NCBI RefSeq assembly: GCF_000701405.1 | Contig: NZ_JNIV01000058.1 | Location: 1-30,034 of the forward strand | Source of the DNA: Deinococcus marmoris DSM 12784 | Lineage (GTDB): Bacteria; Deinococcota; Deinococci; Deinococcales; Deinococcaceae | Direction: 5' to 3' | DNA length: 30,034 nt | Part shown: positions 1-12,531 of the stretch, piece by piece | Numbering within the stretch: the first letter of the stretch is position 1 | Layout: the number at the start of each line of letters is the position of its first letter | The notes under the pieces: model-generated | What the model saw: the letters and a program-made list of their open reading frames with translations, nothing else | The model's database searches: none | What the model was told of the DNA's origin: nothing | Position numbers and translations under genes: made by a program

Positions 1-298
1 CACAAAAAACGGCTCGGAACGTGTCAGGAGCAACGATCCCAAAAATACGCTCAAACGTATCCTGGCTGGGAATACCGCCTTGCAGCCTCAGAAAACGGCG
101 CAACCACACTTGTCGGTGAACGGCAAAGGTGTGAATCAAGGCGTAGTTCGTTGCCCCACAGATCACCGCCAGAACGCTGATCACCAGAATGTCGCACAGC
201 AAATGTCGAATTCCCCGTGCCTGACGGGGATCATCAAGGGTGGCAAAGGTGGCGGTCAGCGTGATCAGGTCTGCTTGACGAATAATTTTGGATGACAC
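1..298 (-). CDS. ISAs1-family transposase, N-terminal part (runs off left edge)
   Basis: This open frame of 99 codons starts at a GTG (298-296) and is still open at the window edge. The translation carries the N-terminal signature of the ISAs1/H-repeat family, the DDE_Tnp_1-associated domain: DDPRQARGIRHLL, then a hydrophobic stretch DILVISVLAVICGATN, then WLRRFLRLQGGIPSQDTF. The catalytic DDE region lies outside the window. No strong ribosome-binding site is visible before the GTG, so the start is tentative; the family identification is firm because the motif order is characteristic. Whether the full gene is intact cannot be judged. Confidence 0.85.
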   Translation of the reverse strand, partial: MSSKIIRQADLITLTATFATLDDPRQARGIRHLLCDILVISVLAVICGATNYALIHTFAVHRQVWLRRFLRLQGGIPSQDTFERIFGIVAPDTFRAVFC

Positions 299-331
299 CC
301 ACCACCCTACCCTGACTTTGCGGTAGCCCTG
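1..331 (-). mobile_element. ISAs1-family insertion sequence, 5' end only
   Basis: The transposase reading frame at 1-298 is followed by an outer end at about 331. Read on the minus strand, that end begins CAGGGCTACCGCAAAGTC, and ISAs1-family terminal repeats characteristically begin CAGGG. Only one end lies in the window, so length, second inverted repeat and target duplication cannot be seen. The element sits about 200 bp upstream of speA and reads away from it. The exact boundary is inferred from the repeat start. Confidence 0.7.
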
Positions 332-534
332 GGGCAGCGGTATGGAAGCCCCAACCGCAACCGACGTGACACCCCCGCCCCCGCCTTTGTCCTATCATGC
401 GTCCCGGTTTCGCACGGCGTCCGTGAGCAAATTTCGTGTTTCCCACTGCTCCGAACCCCGCGCACGGCGAGCCTATCCCCAGACACCCTGGCCCCAGAAG
501 CCCAGGTTTCTGCCCCGGAGGAGGACGCCCGAAC

Positions 535-2463
<1,929 letters not shown>

Positions 2464-2485
2464 GGCCCGGCGCTCCGACAATTGC

Positions 2486-2524
2486 AGACGGCGGACCCAT
2501 GAGCGGATTCGCCGTCTTGCTTTT
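2486..2524 (+). terminator. Probable terminator of speA
   Basis: An 8-bp perfect stem (AGACGGCG at 2486-2493 with CGCCGTCT at 2510-2517) encloses a 16-nt loop and is followed by TGCTTTTG, 22 nt after the speA stop. The long loop and short T-run make it moderate. It lies between convergent genes and may serve both strands. Confidence 0.5.
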
Positions 2525-2560
2525 GATGTCCATTCCCCTGGACGTGAACCTGCCCCGGCC

Positions 2561-3370
2561 TCAGCGCGGCGGCGAACCTGGCAGATCGACGGCCTGCACG
2601 GACACTGGCTCCCCGAAACGGGGGTACTTGCTGCCCAGACTGGGTTTGCCGCGCCCACACAGCACCGTGATTTTCGGCTGGCTGCCCCCCCTGATCTCGG
2701 CCAGCGCCAGTCGGCCCGTCTCGTAGGCCCCCATGTCGATGTACAGGTGACGGCCCATGCGGGCGGGCACCGGGACCGGGGTGTGGCCGTGAACGCTGTA
2801 CACCACGCCGTCGGGCATGGGAAACGGTCCCTCGAAGGGACGCAGCCACAGCGCCGCCGTCATGGCGTCCGGGTACTGCTGGTGGCGCACGGGGGGCGAG
2901 GCGTGGGCGATCAGCACGCTGGGCGTGGCAGGCGGCTGATCGTGGACCTCGCCGTCCTCGGTGACATAGACCACCCGGCCCAGGTCCTGCAAATATTCTT
3001 CCAGCATGGGCGGAAACTGCTCCAGCGTCAGACCGCCCAGTTCGCTGCGGACCGTCTCGCCCCCCGCGCGCATCCACGAGCGAAAGCCCTCGATGGCGCG
3101 GCGGTAATCGCCCATGTCGTGGGTGCCCAGATACTGCCGGTACCAGCGCAGGCCCGAGGCCGCCATCAGTTCGTGGTTGCCCATCAGCAGGGTGGCGCGG
3201 CCTTCCTTTTTCAGGGCCAGCAGTTTTTCCACCACCTTCATGCTGCGCGGTCCCCGGTCAATCGCGTCGCCCAGGCTCACGAAGTACGCCTCCGGGTACT
3301 GGGCCAGGGCGGCGTCCAGCAGGTCCGGTCTGCCGTGCAGATCCGGGATCACCACCACCTGACGGGTCAC
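2561..3370 (-). CDS. Metallophosphoesterase, PPP/ApaH-like
   Basis: This 269-residue cytoplasmic protein has the calcineurin-like phosphoesterase motifs in order: D10-L-H12-G, the PPP-type G34-D-A-I-D38-R-G, G64-N-H-E67, a later AHASPP and a C-terminal VHGHTP. These ligate two metal ions. The GDxxDRG and GNHE pair places it with PPP-type phosphatases and diadenosine tetraphosphatases (ApaH, PrpE-like) rather than with the exported enzyme at 3742. The substrate cannot be read from sequence. It starts at GTG 3370 within a GTGA overlap with the stop of the upstream DUF3006-like gene, and the strong site GGAAGGAGG lies inside that gene, so the two are translationally coupled. Confidence 0.85.
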   Translation of the reverse strand: MTRQVVVIPDLHGRPDLLDAALAQYPEAYFVSLGDAIDRGPRSMKVVEKLLALKKEGRATLLMGNHELMAASGLRWYRQYLGTHDMGDYRRAIEGFRSWMRAGGETVRSELGGLTLEQFPPMLEEYLQDLGRVVYVTEDGEVHDQPPATPSVLIAHASPPVRHQQYPDAMTAALWLRPFEGPFPMPDGVVYSVHGHTPVPVPARMGRHLYIDMGAYETGRLALAEIRGGSQPKITVLCGRGKPSLGSKYPRFGEPVSVQAVDLPGSPPR

Positions 3371-3648
3371 GGCTGCCCTCCTTCCTCTTGGCCAGCGCTG
3401 TTTTCATCCGTGAAGTCCAGCAGCGTCTGCTTGCTGCGTTCGCGCAGGAGCCGCGCGCCGTCCGGGTCGGGCGTGAAGGTCACGGTGCCGCCCACCACCG
3501 CAACGCGGTACGCCGCGCCGTCCGCAGCAGCGGGCAGCCACTCGGCGGGCAATTGGAAGGTGCGGCCCCGCGTATCTTCCACATCGGCCAGACCCGCATC
3601 CTCGTCCAGCACATCGATTACCAGCAGTTGTTCGGCGTTCACGCTCAT
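3367..3648 (-). CDS. DUF3006-like small protein
   Basis: The product is 93 residues if translation starts at ATG 3648. Its opening, VIDVLDEDAGLADVEDTRGR followed by FQLPAEWLP, resembles the DUF3006 fold: a short beta-rich domain that begins with the fold itself and places a Leu-Pro after a charged turn. The C-terminus is charged (EEGGQP) and contains the ribosome-binding site for the next gene. A TAGACT box at 3656-3661 sits 7 nt before this ATG and supports a leaderless start here rather than the in-frame ATG at 3675, which would add nine residues. It is coupled by GTGA overlap to the phosphoesterase. Function is unknown; the family assignment is from pattern memory and moderate. Confidence 0.6.
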   Translation of the reverse strand: MSVNAEQLLVIDVLDEDAGLADVEDTRGRTFQLPAEWLPAAADGAAYRVAVVGGTVTFTPDPDGARLLRERSKQTLLDFTDENSAGQEEGGQP

Positions 3649-3655
3649 CTGCGGC

Positions 3656-3661
3656 AGTCTA
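3656..3661 (-). promoter_or_regulatory. -10 box, leaderless DUF3006-like gene
   Basis: TAGACT on the minus strand ends 7 nt before ATG 3648. No ribosome-binding site precedes that ATG, so transcription probably begins at or next to the start codon. No convincing -35 is seen. Confidence 0.5.
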
Positions 3662-3728
3662 GCGTTCCAGGTCATACAGTTCGCTGACCTGCATCCTTCG
3701 GGGGACGCCCTGCCCCCAGCAGGGGGGG

Positions 3729-3734
3729 TAGGCT
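3729..3734 (+). promoter_or_regulatory. -10 box, leaderless phosphoesterase gene
   Basis: TAGGCT lies 7 nt before ATG 3742 and there is no Shine-Dalgarno sequence. Together with the minus-strand box at 3656-3661 it makes a compact divergent promoter region of about 93 bp between the two phosphoesterase transcripts. Confidence 0.5.
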
Positions 3735-3741
3735 ACGCGGC

Positions 3742-4635
3742 ATGTCTGCCTCCCGCCCCCGTGGCCCACACCTGACCCGCCGCCGCGTGTTGCGCGGGCT
3801 GGCGGGCACTGGTCTGGGCGTGGCGGCGCTGGGCGGTATGGGCGCGGCGCAGGCGTACCAGTTTGGCGTGACCCGACACACCCGCGCGCTGCCGGGCCTG
3901 ACGCGGCCCCTGCGGGTGGCCTTTCTGACCGATCTGCATTTCGGGCTGTTCATCTACGGCGGCAGCGTGCGCGCCTGGGTGGACGCTGCCAACGCCGCGC
4001 GCCCGGACCTGATCCTGCTGGGCGGCGATCAGATGGACTACCGCGCCGACGAGGCCCCCACCGCCCTGCTGAGTGAATTGCAACGCCTGAATGCCCCACT
4101 GGGCGTGTACGGCGTGTGGGGCAATCACGATTACGGCAGCTTCGGCAAGTATTACAGCCCGCATTACGGCCCGCGACGCGACGACTGGCTCCAGCGCCGC
4201 GAGGCCCTGCGCGCCGCCTACGCGGAGGTGGGGGTGACCATCCTGCGGAACGAGGGCCGCAGCGTGCGTGAGGACGTGTATCTGGCCGGGGTGGACGACC
4301 TGTGGGAGGGAGAGATGGACCTGGATGCGGCCCTAGCCGGAAAGCCTTCAGCGGGGGGAACGCTGCTGGTCAGCCACAACCCCGATCTGCTGCCGGACCT
4401 GCCCCCTGGCCTGGGACTGGTCCTGAGCGGCCACACCCACGGCGGCCAGATTCGGTTGCCGCTGATCGGCGCTCCGGTGGTGCCCAGCAGGTATGGGCAG
4501 CGGTACGCAATGGGCTGGGTGACGGGCGCACACGGCACGCCCGCCTACGTCAGCCGGGGCCTGGGCCTCAGCGGCGTGCCACTACGGAACCTGTGCGAGC
4601 CGGAAATAGCCGTATTCACGCTGACGCCTGAATAA
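3742..4635 (+). CDS. Tat-exported metallophosphoesterase, YkuE/YaeI-like
   Basis: This 297-residue protein begins with a twin-arginine signal: [10 protein letters not shown] at 11-20 followed by a glycine/alanine hydrophobic core to about residue 38 ending AQA. The mature part has the calcineurin-type motifs TD64-LH66-F, GGD96-QMDYR, GN128-H-D130-Y, SHNPD and SGHTHGGQI. The order and the GHTHGGQ ending match the YkuE/YaeI group, some of which hydrolyse lipid-linked phosphoesters at the membrane; the substrate here is an inference only. It is monocistronic, divergent from the DUF3006 gene pair and convergent with accA. Start choice rests on the -10 box 7 nt upstream. Confidence 0.85.
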   Translation: MSASRPRGPHLTRRRVLRGLAGTGLGVAALGGMGAAQAYQFGVTRHTRALPGLTRPLRVAFLTDLHFGLFIYGGSVRAWVDAANAARPDLILLGGDQMDYRADEAPTALLSELQRLNAPLGVYGVWGNHDYGSFGKYYSPHYGPRRDDWLQRREALRAAYAEVGVTILRNEGRSVREDVYLAGVDDLWEGEMDLDAALAGKPSAGGTLLVSHNPDLLPDLPPGLGLVLSGHTHGGQIRLPLIGAPVVPSRYGQRYAMGWVTGAHGTPAYVSRGLGLSGVPLRNLCEPEIAVFTLTPE

Positions 4636-4650
4636 GAGTTGAGATCCGCG

Positions 4651-4676
4651 AAAAGCCCTCTCCAGATGAAGAGGGC
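4651..4676 (-). terminator. Terminator of the accD-accA operon
   Basis: On the minus strand, GCCCTCT and AGAGGGC (4670-4676 with 4655-4661) form a 7-bp stem with an 8-nt loop followed directly by TTTT. It lies 20 nt beyond the accA stop. The plus strand has no T-run, so it serves accA better than the converging phosphoesterase gene. Confidence 0.75.
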
Positions 4677-4695
4677 CTGAGAATAAACGCTTGCT

Positions 4696-5636
<941 letters not shown>

Positions 5637-5640
<4 letters not shown>

Positions 5641-6491
5641 GCGCCCACCTCGCGGCGGGTCAGCAGTCCCAGCAGATTCGCCAGATACGGGCGCTGTTCA
5701 CGGCGGTCCACCACGGCGTCCACCATGCCGTGCGACAGCAGAAATTCAGCCCGCTGAAAACCTTCGGGCAGGCTCTGGCGGATGGTCTGCTGGATCACGC
5801 GCGGTCCGGCAAAGCCGATCAGGGCACCCGGCTCGGCCACGATCACGTCGGCGATGGTGGCGAAACTGGCGGTCACGCCCCCGGTGGTGGGGTCCGACAG
5901 GATGCTGACATAGGGCAGGCCCGCCTCGCTCAGGGTTTCCAGGGCCACGGTGGTTTTCGCCATCTGCATCAGGGACAGCGCACTTTCCTGCATCCTGGCC
6001 CCGCCACTGGCGGTCACGATGATCAATGGGGTGTCATGTTCGGCGGCATATTCGGCGGCGCGGGCAATTTCCTCGCCCACCACGCTGCCCATGCTGCCAC
6101 CGCTGAAGGCGAAGTCCATCACGGCCAATGTTACGGGCAGATTCAGGATGGTGCCGCTCCCGGTCAGGATCGCGTCGGGGCGACCCGTCTTGGCCTGAGC
6201 GCGTTTCAGACGGTCCGTGTACGCCTCGGTGTCGTGGAAGTTCAGCGCGTCCACGGGATGCACCCTGCCGGACAGCGGCGTGAAACTGCCCTCATCCAGC
6301 AGCACATCCACCCGCTGGGCCGCGCCCAGACGCAGGTGATGGCCGCATTTGGGGCAGACATAGGCGTTGAGCAGAAGATCGCGGTTGTAAATGCTCTCCT
6401 TGCATTGAGGGCATTGGGTCCATAACTCTGGCACGTCCGCGCCCGTCTGTTGCTGTGGGCGGCGGCGGCGGAAAAATCGGTCAAGCGCCAT
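5637..6491 (-). CDS. accD: Acetyl-CoA carboxylase carboxyltransferase subunit beta
   Basis: This 284-residue partner of AccA carries the N-terminal zinc ribbon C27-x2-C30 and C46-x2-C49 followed by the crotonase-fold carboxyltransferase core: [56 protein letters not shown], and [12 protein letters not shown] basic, glutamine-rich N-terminal tail (residues 5-15) precedes the ribbon. ATG 6491 is preceded by GGAGGA with about 10 nt spacing. It is first in a two-gene operon with accA. The biotin carrier and biotin carboxylase genes (accB, accC) are not in this window. Confidence 0.97.
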
Positions 6492-6527
6492 GCGGTTCAG
6501 TCCTCCGGTAAGTCTTTCTCTGGCCGC

Positions 6528-6533
6528 ATTCTA
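6528..6533 (-). promoter_or_regulatory. Candidate -10 box for accD-accA
   Basis: TAGAAT on the minus strand lies 36 nt before ATG 6491, leaving room for a short leader with the GGAGGA site. The hexamer 17 nt upstream (CATTTG) is a poor -35 match. Confidence 0.35.
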
Positions 6534-6625
6534 GCGGCGTGGCCGCAGAACAAATGCACCGGGTTCAGCGAATGCGCCAGATGCCAGGCAGAGGTTCCCT
6601 GATAGCGGCCTGAAACAGACAAGCC

Positions 6626-7138
6626 TCAGAGCTTCTTGTCCAGCCTGACGTCGCCCAGTCTGGCCTCACTCAATCTGGCCTGTGCTGCCGGAGCGTCGCC
6701 CAGTTTGGTCTTGAGATAATCGTCCAGTTGGGCCAGTTGCAGGTTCATGTCCTGCTGCAACCCATCAATCCGCGCGTTCATGGCCCGCAGCTCGTTGCCC
6801 GTCTCGCCTGTGCCCAGCGCGTTCATGCGGGTATCCAGGTGGCTGCGTAATTCGGCAAATCGGCTGCCTTCCTGGCTGTCCAGGCTTACGCGCAGACCTT
6901 CCATGTCGCGCAGCAGCTTGGCGGTGTCGGCCTGGGCGCGCAGGTTGCTGATCCCTGCCCAGAAATAGAACAGCAGCGCGGAAAAGATGGCCGTGAGCAG
7001 CATGATCAGGCCGATGGGCGCAGTGACGTACTGGACAAAGCCCAGATTCATCGGTTGCAGGGCCATCAGCGAACCGAAGTTCAACACGGCGAAGATGAGG
7101 AGGAGGACGAGACCGGCGATCAGGACAATTGTCCGCAT
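6626..7138 (-). CDS. LapA-domain-like membrane protein with coiled-coil tail
   Basis: This 170-residue protein has two transmembrane segments, at about residues 3-26 and 40-62, separated by a short loop, the layout of the DUF1049/LapA domain. A long, charged, mostly helical C-terminal part follows, with heptad-like spacing (about 64-150). The tail ends in short ARL/VRL repeats around QARLSEARLGDVRLDKKL. The tail should face the cytoplasm. Function is unknown; LapA itself regulates LPS assembly in enterobacteria, which need not apply to a Deinococcus envelope. ATG 7138 is preferred over the GTG at 7171 because a TAAACT box lies 7 nt before it. The gene is monocistronic and divergent from cutA. 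Confidence 0.65.
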   Translation of the reverse strand: MRTIVLIAGLVLLLIFAVLNFGSLMALQPMNLGFVQYVTAPIGLIMLLTAIFSALLFYFWAGISNLRAQADTAKLLRDMEGLRVSLDSQEGSRFAELRSHLDTRMNALGTGETGNELRAMNARIDGLQQDMNLQLAQLDDYLKTKLGDAPAAQARLSEARLGDVRLDKKL

Positions 7139-7145
7139 AGAGGGA

Positions 7146-7151
7146 AGTTTA
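7146..7151 (-). promoter_or_regulatory. -10 box, leaderless LapA-like gene
   Basis: TAAACT on the minus strand ends 7 nt before ATG 7138. There is no ribosome-binding site, and the alternative GTG start at 7171 would lie upstream of this promoter. Confidence 0.5.
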
Positions 7152-7256
7152 ACACCCCGCCCTGTCTGCACGGGGTGAGCGGCTTTGCAAGACTTTTACA
7201 CTTCTTCCTGACCCCGGCCCCGGCAAATATCACGGTTCTCACCCAGGGCGGCGGGG

Positions 7257-7262
7257 TATCCT
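7257..7262 (+). promoter_or_regulatory. -10 box, leaderless cutA
   Basis: TATCCT lies 8 nt before ATG 7271, with no Shine-Dalgarno sequence. The same hexamer and the same 8-nt gap occur at gltA (11870-11875). Confidence 0.5.
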
Positions 7263-7270
7263 GTGCGCCT

Positions 7271-7582
7271 ATGTCCCTTGTCGTGTTGGTTACGCTTCCC
7301 CCCGAACGGGCGCATGACATGGCCCGCACGCTGGTTGCCGAGCATCTGGCAGGCTGCGTCAACATTCTTCCCGGCGTCCAGAGCGTGTACCGCTGGCAGG
7401 GCGACGTGGCCGAGGATCCCGAGAGCATGTTGCTGATCAAGACCAGCGGCGAGAAATACCCCGAACTGGAAGCCCGGATCAAGTCCCTGCATCCCTACGA
7501 GGTGCCCGAGATCATCGCCCTGCAATATGACCGCGCGCTGCCCGAATTCCAGAGCTGGCTGCGGGAAGCGCTCAACCCATAA
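7271..7582 (+). CDS. cutA: CutA1-family divalent-cation tolerance protein
   Basis: This 103-residue protein matches the usual CutA1 length of about 105 residues. Recognisable features are VLVTLPPERAHDMARTLV, the AGCVNILPGVQSVYRWQGDV segment, LLIKTSGEKYPELEARI and HPYEVPEIIAL. CutA1 proteins form ferredoxin-like trimers that bind copper or other divalent cations; the physiological role is still debated. The frame is open upstream to 7055 but that part has no conserved sequence, and a -10 box 8 nt upstream argues for ATG 7271. It stands alone, divergent from the LapA-like gene, and ends before a strong bidirectional terminator. Confidence 0.92.
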   Translation: MSLVVLVTLPPERAHDMARTLVAEHLAGCVNILPGVQSVYRWQGDVAEDPESMLLIKTSGEKYPELEARIKSLHPYEVPEIIALQYDRALPEFQSWLREALNP

Positions 7583-7621
7583 GTGAGCGAGAACCGCCCC
7601 AGACTCCATCCGAGCAACTAG

Positions 7622-7658
7622 AAAGCCCCCACCCGCGTTACTGCGAGTCGGGGCTTTT
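7622..7658 (+). terminator. Bidirectional terminator between cutA and cupin gene
   Basis: An 8-bp stem AAAGCCCC (7622-7629) with GGGGCTTT (7650-7657) ends in TTTT on the plus strand. The A-run on the 5' side gives a T-run on the minus strand, so it can stop both cutA and the converging cupin gene. Confidence 0.75.
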
Positions 7659-7687
7659 CGTGGTCCTTCAGACTGGGTGCGCGGCGC

Positions 7688-8026
7688 TCAGCCTGCCTGT
7701 CCCGGCGTGGTGACTTCCACGGCGGTCAGGGTTTCCGTGACGCGGTAGGTGTGCTGCATGCCCTTTGGGACGCAGTAGCTGTCGCCCTCGCCCAGCAGGA
7801 TGGTCTGACCATTCATATCCAGTTCCACCTTGCCGCTGATGACGTAGCCCAGCGTCTCGTAGTCGTTGGCGTGGGGCTGCTTGTCCTCGGTGTCGCTGGG
7901 CTGCTCGTTGTGCCACAGGCGCATGCTGCCCTGCTGCCCGGCCACCAGATGGTGCTGACCGTCTTCGCCATGCTTCGTTCCATCACGGCTGACTTTGTAC
8001 TGCTGGCTGTTACTGTTCTGGGTCAT
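7688..8026 (-). CDS. Small cupin-domain protein
   Basis: This 112-residue single-domain cupin has a strand-rich core with the conserved turn GYVISGKVELDMNGQ, then GEGDSYCVPKGMQHTYRV, which is the second cupin motif (G-x5-P-x-G-x2-H). The first motif is only partly kept (PHANDYETLGY), so metal binding is uncertain. Cupins of this type may be enzymes, sugar binders or sensors, and nothing here decides among them. ATG 8026 is chosen over ATG 8086 because AGGGGAG lies about 10 nt upstream and the extra 20 residues look non-coding. The next gene on this strand (8105) ends 78 bp upstream, so co-transcription is possible. Confidence 0.75.
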   Translation of the reverse strand: MTQNSNSQQYKVSRDGTKHGEDGQHHLVAGQQGSMRLWHNEQPSDTEDKQPHANDYETLGYVISGKVELDMNGQTILLGEGDSYCVPKGMQHTYRVTETLTAVEVTTPGQAG

Positions 8027-8104
8027 GGCCCCACTCTCCCCTCTGTGCGCCCAGCCGGAGTGATGTGGGCGTAAGGGGACATTCACGAGGACTTGCCAGG
8101 ACCT

Positions 8105-8545
8105 TTATGCGCCCTCGCCCTTTTCCCGCACCGGACGGGTCTGCCACGCCAGAAACGCCGCGTACACGTTGACCAGCGCGGCGGCCAGATGCCACAGCGG
8201 CAGCTCGCCGCCCACCGCCCAGGCCAGCGCCGACGCGGCGGCCAGCCCATTCAGGCCCACGCCCACGCGGTAGGTCAGGCCCTCGTGCGGGGTGCTGTAC
8301 ATCGGGGTGCGGGCGTGGGGATCGTGCATGGACGTGAGCGCCTCGGCGTAGCGGATCAGGGTCAGGATGCCGAAGACCAGCAGCAACCCGGCCAGCAGCA
8401 TCACCGCCAGCCCCAGGTAACGGCTGACCCCCTCGTAATCCAGCGCGCCCAGGGCAAAATGGGCCAGCGAACCCAGCACGCTGACCAGCGCCAGCCCCAG
8501 CGTCCGGGGGGTGCTGTAATTGGGGGGATCACCGAGAGCAGGCAT
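8105..8545 (-). CDS. Four-helix integral membrane protein, unknown function
   Basis: This 146-residue hydrophobic protein has predicted membrane segments at about residues 17-36, 43-64, 97-112 and 118-136, with a polar loop between the second and third (SMHDPHARTPMYSTPHEGL). I do not recognise the family. The short histidine-rich loop might face the cytoplasm, but topology is not certain. The start ATG 8545 has neither a clear Shine-Dalgarno nor a nearby -10 box, so the N-terminus is tentative. It precedes the cupin gene on the same strand and is divergent from dnaG. Confidence 0.6.
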   Translation of the reverse strand: MPALGDPPNYSTPRTLGLALVSVLGSLAHFALGALDYEGVSRYLGLAVMLLAGLLLVFGILTLIRYAEALTSMHDPHARTPMYSTPHEGLTYRVGVGLNGLAAASALAWAVGGELPLWHLAAALVNVYAAFLAWQTRPVREKGEGA

Positions 8546-8800
8546 AGCGCGGACCCCAGCTTGCCGCCTGCGCCGATGCGGGGGATGAGTGCGGCGCGGG
8601 GAAAAACGTTAGACGTGGCGCAACCCCGTCCCAGCCGACACTGGATCAGACTCTCATGATTTACTGCGTGTGGCACGGCCTTTTTGCCCTCTAGCGGTGG
8701 CATACCCCGGAGGCGTACACTACGAGATCACGCCTGAACGGCTGCCCCCCATTTTTCAGGGCGGGCGCAGTTCGCGGCCTGGCGGGGAGGTGAAAGGCAC

Positions 8801-10576
<1,776 letters not shown>

Positions 10577-10592
10577 CGCAGAGGACCAACCG

Positions 10593-10662
10593 TTGAGCGG
10601 TCACGAAAAGTGATTCTCTTCGTTCCTCAAGCAAGACACAGGCGGACGGCCCTACCGCTCAA
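10593..10662. repeat. 9-bp inverted repeat after dnaG
   Basis: TTGAGCGGT (10593-10601) and ACCGCTCAA (10654-10662) are perfect inverted copies 52 nt apart, beginning 17 nt after the dnaG stop. The enclosed segment contains a smaller TCAC-GAAA-AGTGA hairpin. It could fold as a branched structure in the dnaG 3' end. Confidence 0.4.
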
Positions 10663-10679
10663 ATCCTCTCCCAGACATC

Positions 10680-10712
10680 AAAAAATCCCCCTCCCAGATC
10701 CGGGAAGGGGAT
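10680..10712 (-). terminator. Terminator of citrate synthase gene
   Basis: On the minus strand an 11-bp stem with one mismatch (10702-10712 with 10685-10695) is followed by TTTTTT. It lies 15 nt beyond the gltA stop. The plus-strand side lacks a good T-run, so dnaG readthrough is only weakly blocked. Confidence 0.8.
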
Positions 10713-10727
10713 GAATTTGCCTGACGC

Positions 10728-11861
<1,134 letters not shown>

Positions 11862-11869
11862 GATAGCCG

Positions 11870-11898
11870 AGGATAGCACCGCCGCCCTACGCGGTCAG
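11870..11898 (-). promoter_or_regulatory. Extended -10 promoter of gltA, leaderless
   Basis: On the minus strand CTGACC (11898-11893), a 17-nt spacer, and TGC-TATCCT (box at 11875-11870) form the best promoter in the window. The box ends 8 nt before ATG 11861, which places the transcription start at or next to the start codon. It is divergent from tsaB. Confidence 0.6.
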
Positions 11899-11955
11899 AT
11901 ACGCATCACGTTCCCGCAGGGGTAACAACCTTCATGTCTGGTGGCACGGCGGCCC

Positions 11956-11961
11956 TACAAT
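11956..11961 (+). promoter_or_regulatory. -10 box, leaderless tsaB
   Basis: TACAAT lies 8 nt before ATG 11970 and there is no Shine-Dalgarno sequence. No good -35 is seen. Confidence 0.5.
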
Positions 11962-11969
11962 GCCCGGCG

Positions 11970-12524
11970 ATGACCGCCCCCGCTCAAGTCGTTCTGGCCC
12001 TGGACACCGCCACCCCCTACCTGACCCTGGCCCTGCGCTGGGAGGGGGGCGAGGTGGCGTCCTCCAGAGAAGTGGGCCGGGCGCACGCCGAGGAACTGCC
12101 CGCCGCCACGCGCCAGTTGTTTGCGGAGGCGGGCCTGCCCTTTCGCGCCGATCTGATCGTGATCGGCACTGGCCCCGGCTCCTATACCGGCGTGCGCGTG
12201 GGGGCCAGTTACGCGCTGGGGCTGGGACGCGTGTGGACTGCCCCAGTACGCGGAGTCCCCACCCTGGAGGGTCTGGTCAGAGGTGAACACGCTCAGGCCG
12301 TCTCGCTGGACGCCCGCAAGGGCAACGTCTACGGCGCGGTCTATGAGGTCAGGGGCGGCGCGGTGGAAAGCGTGCGCCATGCCCCGCAGAAATTCAGTCT
12401 GGAGGACTTTCAGGCGCTGATCGGCCCGCTGCCCCACCAGCAAGACCTCGCGCCCGATGGTTTAGCGTTGCTGGAAGCCGGGCTGAGGCATGGGCAGAAG
12501 GAATGGGCGCTGGCCTACCTGTAG
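11970..12524 (+). CDS. tsaB: tRNA t6A threonylcarbamoyladenosine protein TsaB (YeaZ)
   Basis: This 184-residue protein is an inactive ASKHA-fold paralogue of TsaD that scaffolds t6A modification of ANN-decoding tRNAs. The signatures are LALDTATPYLTLAL at the start, GRAHAEELP, and the hallmark GTGPGSYTGVRVG, followed by SLDARKGNVYGAVYE. It is shorter than E. coli TsaB (about 231 residues) because the C-terminal domain is trimmed, which is common in this family. The frame opens at 11934, but the -10 box and homology support ATG 11970. It ends only 7 nt from the stop of the converging SDR gene, with no terminator between them. TsaD, TsaC and TsaE are not in the window. Confidence 0.92.
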   Translation: MTAPAQVVLALDTATPYLTLALRWEGGEVASSREVGRAHAEELPAATRQLFAEAGLPFRADLIVIGTGPGSYTGVRVGASYALGLGRVWTAPVRGVPTLEGLVRGEHAQAVSLDARKGNVYGAVYEVRGGAVESVRHAPQKFSLEDFQALIGPLPHQQDLAPDGLALLEAGLRHGQKEWALAYL

Positions 12525-12531
12525 CGCAGCT

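Noticed and set aside
8660..8721. TTGCCC and TACACT as a dnaG promoter
   Set aside because: The spacing is 26 nt, too long for a sigma-70 type promoter.
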